NCBI GenBank assembly: GCA_900542765.1
Contig: UQOX01000020.1
Span: forward strand, 1-49,918
Source: an uncultured Porphyromonadaceae bacterium
GTDB taxonomy: Bacteria; Bacteroidota; Bacteroidia; Bacteroidales; UBA11471
Length of the DNA stretch: 49,918 nucleotides
Direction of reading: 5' to 3'
The stretch's first letter is position 1. Each line of letters opens with the position of its first letter. Made by a program: the position numbers and the translations under genes. Shown piece after piece: positions 47,961 to 49,918 of this stretch. A model generated the notes under the pieces. It was not told the DNA's origin and searched no databases. It was given only the letters and a program-made list of their open reading frames with translations.

Positions 47961-47983
47961 CACTCACTTTTGCAGATACGCCG

Positions 47984-48021
47984 GGCGGAGCCTCTACAAC
48001 AATGGAGGCTCCGCCTTTTTT
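47984..48021 (+). terminator. Intrinsic terminator of guaA
   Basis: A perfect 11-bp GC-rich stem (47984-47994 with 48005-48015), 10-base loop and a run of six T. Confidence 0.92.
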
Positions 48022-48305
48022 GTCGCAACCGCTTTCCCGGTCTTGCGTTAGCCTCATTTTTGCCCCATGGAAGTGGGAGAGGAGTTGCCTTTCATGAAAA
48101 GAGATGGGAATCGATTCTGCCGCTTTATTGTCCCTCTGTGCTTTGCCCGATTGCCCCGTGGAACTGTGGGTTCGAAGGCTCGATAGGTATCCAAGAAGTT
48201 CCCGTGGCAGCTTGTGGGGTTCGGCACGTTCCGGTACCGTTATTTTGTTATCAACACAAATGCGTATTTTATGAGTCGGGGGCATTTCCTTTGTGAAAAA
48301 TATAT
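48022..48305. other. Intergenic stretch between guaA and dnaN
   Basis: No gene is supported. A 30-codon frame (48094-48186) has no promoter or start context to recommend it. The GC-rich character falls to AT-rich near 48290, where the dnaN promoter begins. Confidence 0.5.
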
Positions 48306-48313
48306 TATATTTG
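48306..48313 (+). promoter_or_regulatory. -7 box of dnaN
   Basis: TATATTTG about 70 bases before the dnaN ATG fits the -7 consensus. A TTTG at 48290-48293 is too close to be its -33 partner. Confidence 0.4.
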
Positions 48314-48381
48314 CTTCTTCATAGGGGCGGCTCGTTTCGGGTTGCCGTGGAACTTGCAACAACATAAAAAACTACACATAT

Positions 48382-49506
48382 ATGAAATTTGTCGTATCAA
48401 GCACCTTGCTGCTCTCGCACCTGCAAACCGTAGGTCGGGTCATCAACTCCAAAAATTCCATGCCTATTCTCGACAACTTCCTTTTCTCGCTCGACGGGAA
48501 ACAGTTGACGATTACGGCATCTGACCAGGAAACCACCATGACCACCACCATCGAGCTCATCGAAGCCGAAGGTACCGGCCTTTTTGCCGTGTCGGCCAAG
48601 ATTCTTCTCGACCCGTTGCGTGAGTTGCCCGAGCAGCCATTGACCTTCCAGGTGAATGATGAGAATTTGGAAATCTTCCTCTACTACCAAAATGGAAAAT
48701 ACAATTTTGTGGGTGTGAACGGCAACGAATATCCCCAACGTCCGCCCATGAGCGAAAATGCCACCCGTTTCACGATGCCTGCTTCGGTATTGCTCAACGG
48801 GGTTACCCGCAGCCTTTTTGCCGCAGCCAATGACGAGTTGCGTCCGGTCATGAACGGCGTGTGCATGGACATTCACCCCGATGATATCGTCTTTGTCGCT
48901 TCTGACGGATATATCTTGGTGCGTTGCCGGAATACGTCGGTAAAATCGGGAATCGAGTCGACCGTCATTCTGCCCAAGAAACCGGCGTCGTTGTTGAAGA
49001 ATATCCTTGCCAAGGAGGCCGGCGACATCACCGTGGAGTTCGACGAGAAGAATATCTGTTTCCACCTATCCAATTTCGTCCTCGTGTGCCGTCTTATCGA
49101 AGGTCGTTATCCCAACTACATGTCGGTTATCCCGCAAAACAATACCAACCGTCTCATCATCGACCGCACCTTGTTCATCAGTGTGTTGCGGCGTATATCG
49201 GTCTTCTCCGACCCGGCCAATTCGCTTGTCCGTCTCGATTTGAGTCCCAATCGTCTGGTGGTTTCGGCCCAATATGCCGGCCTCTCCACTGCCGCCGATG
49301 AGAGCCTTACCTGCAACTATATCGGCGACACGATGTGCATCGGGTTCAGCGCCACCCAGTTGGTCGAGATTCTCAACAACATCAGTTCGCAAGAAGTCTG
49401 CGTCGACTTGGCCGATCCCGGTCGTGCCGGCATTCTTCTCCCCGGAGAGAATGAGCCCGACGAAGACCTTCTGATGTTGCTCATGCCCATGATGTTGAAA
49501 GACTAA
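48382..49506 (+). CDS. dnaN: DNA polymerase III beta subunit (sliding clamp)
   Basis: Forms the ring clamp that holds the replicative polymerase and repair proteins on DNA. The 374 residues run in three similar domains (about 1-120, 125-245 and 250-374); the C-terminal LLMPMMLKD contributes to the hydrophobic partner-binding pocket, and KFVVSSTLLLSHLQTVGRVI is the usual N-terminus. dnaA is not adjacent, so this is not the classical dnaA-dnaN origin arrangement. The exonuclease gene follows after 11 bases. Confidence 0.96.
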   Translation: MKFVVSSTLLLSHLQTVGRVINSKNSMPILDNFLFSLDGKQLTITASDQETTMTTTIELIEAEGTGLFAVSAKILLDPLRELPEQPLTFQVNDENLEIFLYYQNGKYNFVGVNGNEYPQRPPMSENATRFTMPASVLLNGVTRSLFAAANDELRPVMNGVCMDIHPDDIVFVASDGYILVRCRNTSVKSGIESTVILPKKPASLLKNILAKEAGDITVEFDEKNICFHLSNFVLVCRLIEGRYPNYMSVIPQNNTNRLIIDRTLFISVLRRISVFSDPANSLVRLDLSPNRLVVSAQYAGLSTAADESLTCNYIGDTMCIGFSATQLVEILNNISSQEVCVDLADPGRAGILLPGENEPDEDLLMLLMPMMLKD

Positions 49507-49517
49507 GCAGTCGCCCC

Positions 49518-49918
49518 ATGCAGTTGAATCTTAAAAATCCGTTGGTCTTTTTCGACCTCGAAACAACCGGCATCAACATCTCGACCGACCGTATCGTGGA
49601 AATCAGTTATCTGAAAGTCTTCCCCGACGGACGCGAAGAGTCGAAGACGATGCGCATCAACCCCGGTCGGCCCATACCACCCGAGGCAACCGCCGTGCAC
49701 AAGATTACCGATGCCGATGTAGCCGACTGTCCCACCTTCAAGGAGGTGGCCAAGACCATTGCCGCCGACCTCGAAGGGTGCGACTTGGCCGGGTACAATT
49801 CCAATCGTTTCGATGTGCCTCTGCTGGTCGAGGAGTTGTTGCGAGCCGGCGTTTCCGTCGACATCTCCCGGCGCAAACTCATCGACGTGCAGGCCATATT
49901 CCACAAGATGGAGCAACG
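49518..49918 (+). CDS. DnaQ-like 3'-5' exonuclease (DNA Pol III epsilon-type), partial
   Basis: A gene cut by the right window edge; about 133 residues are visible. The DEDD-type exonuclease motif I FFDLETTGIN, a His-containing TAVHKIT segment and motif II GYNSNRFDVPLL (with the Asp) are present, matching 3'-5' exonucleases of the DnaQ/epsilon superfamily. It may be proofreading epsilon or a stand-alone exonuclease. The ATG at 49518 is 11 bases after dnaN, so the two are probably cotranscribed. The last motif (third Asp and catalytic His) lies outside. Confidence 0.9.
   Translation, partial: MQLNLKNPLVFFDLETTGINISTDRIVEISYLKVFPDGREESKTMRINPGRPIPPEATAVHKITDADVADCPTFKEVAKTIAADLEGCDLAGYNSNRFDVPLLVEELLRAGVSVDISRRKLIDVQAIFHKMEQ

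Noticed and set aside
48094..48186. 30-codon frame between guaA and dnaN
   Set aside because: No promoter at proper distance and no A-rich start context like that of neighbouring genes; unrecognised.
48022..48381. Replication origin next to dnaN
   Set aside because: No cluster of DnaA boxes was seen and dnaA is absent; dnaN alone does not mark the origin in this order.

Overview
This window is chromosomal DNA from a member of the Bacteroidales. Intergenic promoters follow the Bacteroidota pattern (TTG or TTTG, about 20 bases, then TAnnTTTG), genes start without Shine-Dalgarno sequences, and the gene content is typical of the order: type III glutamine synthetase, LL-diaminopimelate aminotransferase (DapL), DUF4286, DUF4924, DUF2023 and a DUF5686 outer-membrane protein. 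The coding DNA is fairly GC-rich for the order, which fits Barnesiellaceae-like gut bacteria better than typical Bacteroides. The genus is a guess. No phage, transposon, CRISPR array or rRNA was seen.

Layout. 1-814 is a repeat- and promoter-bearing intergenic stretch with a candidate 34-codon gene. 815-5459 (minus) is the operon DUF4286-ruvC-metH. 5709-6794 (plus) is an exported DUF362 protein, followed by tRNA-Ala(GGC) and its terminator. 7439-11997 (minus) holds a YfhO-like membrane protein, a BASS-type transporter and the queuosine genes queE and queD. 12639-27609 (plus) is a 15-kb nitrogen-assimilation block: dapF, dapL, a possible 31-codon gene, a TorF-like porin, glnK, amtB, glnN (GSIII), gltB, gltD and asnB, ending at a strong terminator. 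27805-31583 (plus) has flavodoxin, DUF2023, a hemerythrin/RIC-like protein, a LuxR regulator with a degenerate receiver, an esterase and a hotdog thioesterase. 31677-37745 (minus) is a compact six-gene operon: omega-amidase, iorA, iorB, aminotransferase, PaaK-type ligase and tandem-ACT protein. 37931-39445 (minus) carries a PLD-like protein, tRNA-Ser(CGA) and a CYTH protein. 39589-49918 (plus) has a DUF5686 protein, a degenerate Mur-ligase-like protein, DUF4924, rfbD, prfC, guaA, dnaN and the start of a DnaQ-like exonuclease.

How the genes fit together. The nitrogen block covers ammonium entry (porin, AmtB), its sensing (GlnK), capture (GSIII, GOGAT) and distribution into asparagine, and it also carries two late steps of meso-diaminopimelate/lysine synthesis. 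The six-gene minus-strand operon reads as an arylacetate/aromatic amino acid interconversion pathway: amino acid to 2-oxo acid (aminotransferase), to aryl-acetyl-CoA (IorAB), to arylacetate (PaaK), with omega-amidase clearing a glutamine-derived oxo-amide and the ACT protein as a probable amino acid sensor.

The points most worth checking are the two short genes, the interspersed promoter-carrying repeat, the hairpins between the nitrogen genes, the pseudo-receiver regulator coupled to hemerythrin, and the Mur-like protein that has lost its ATP-binding loop.
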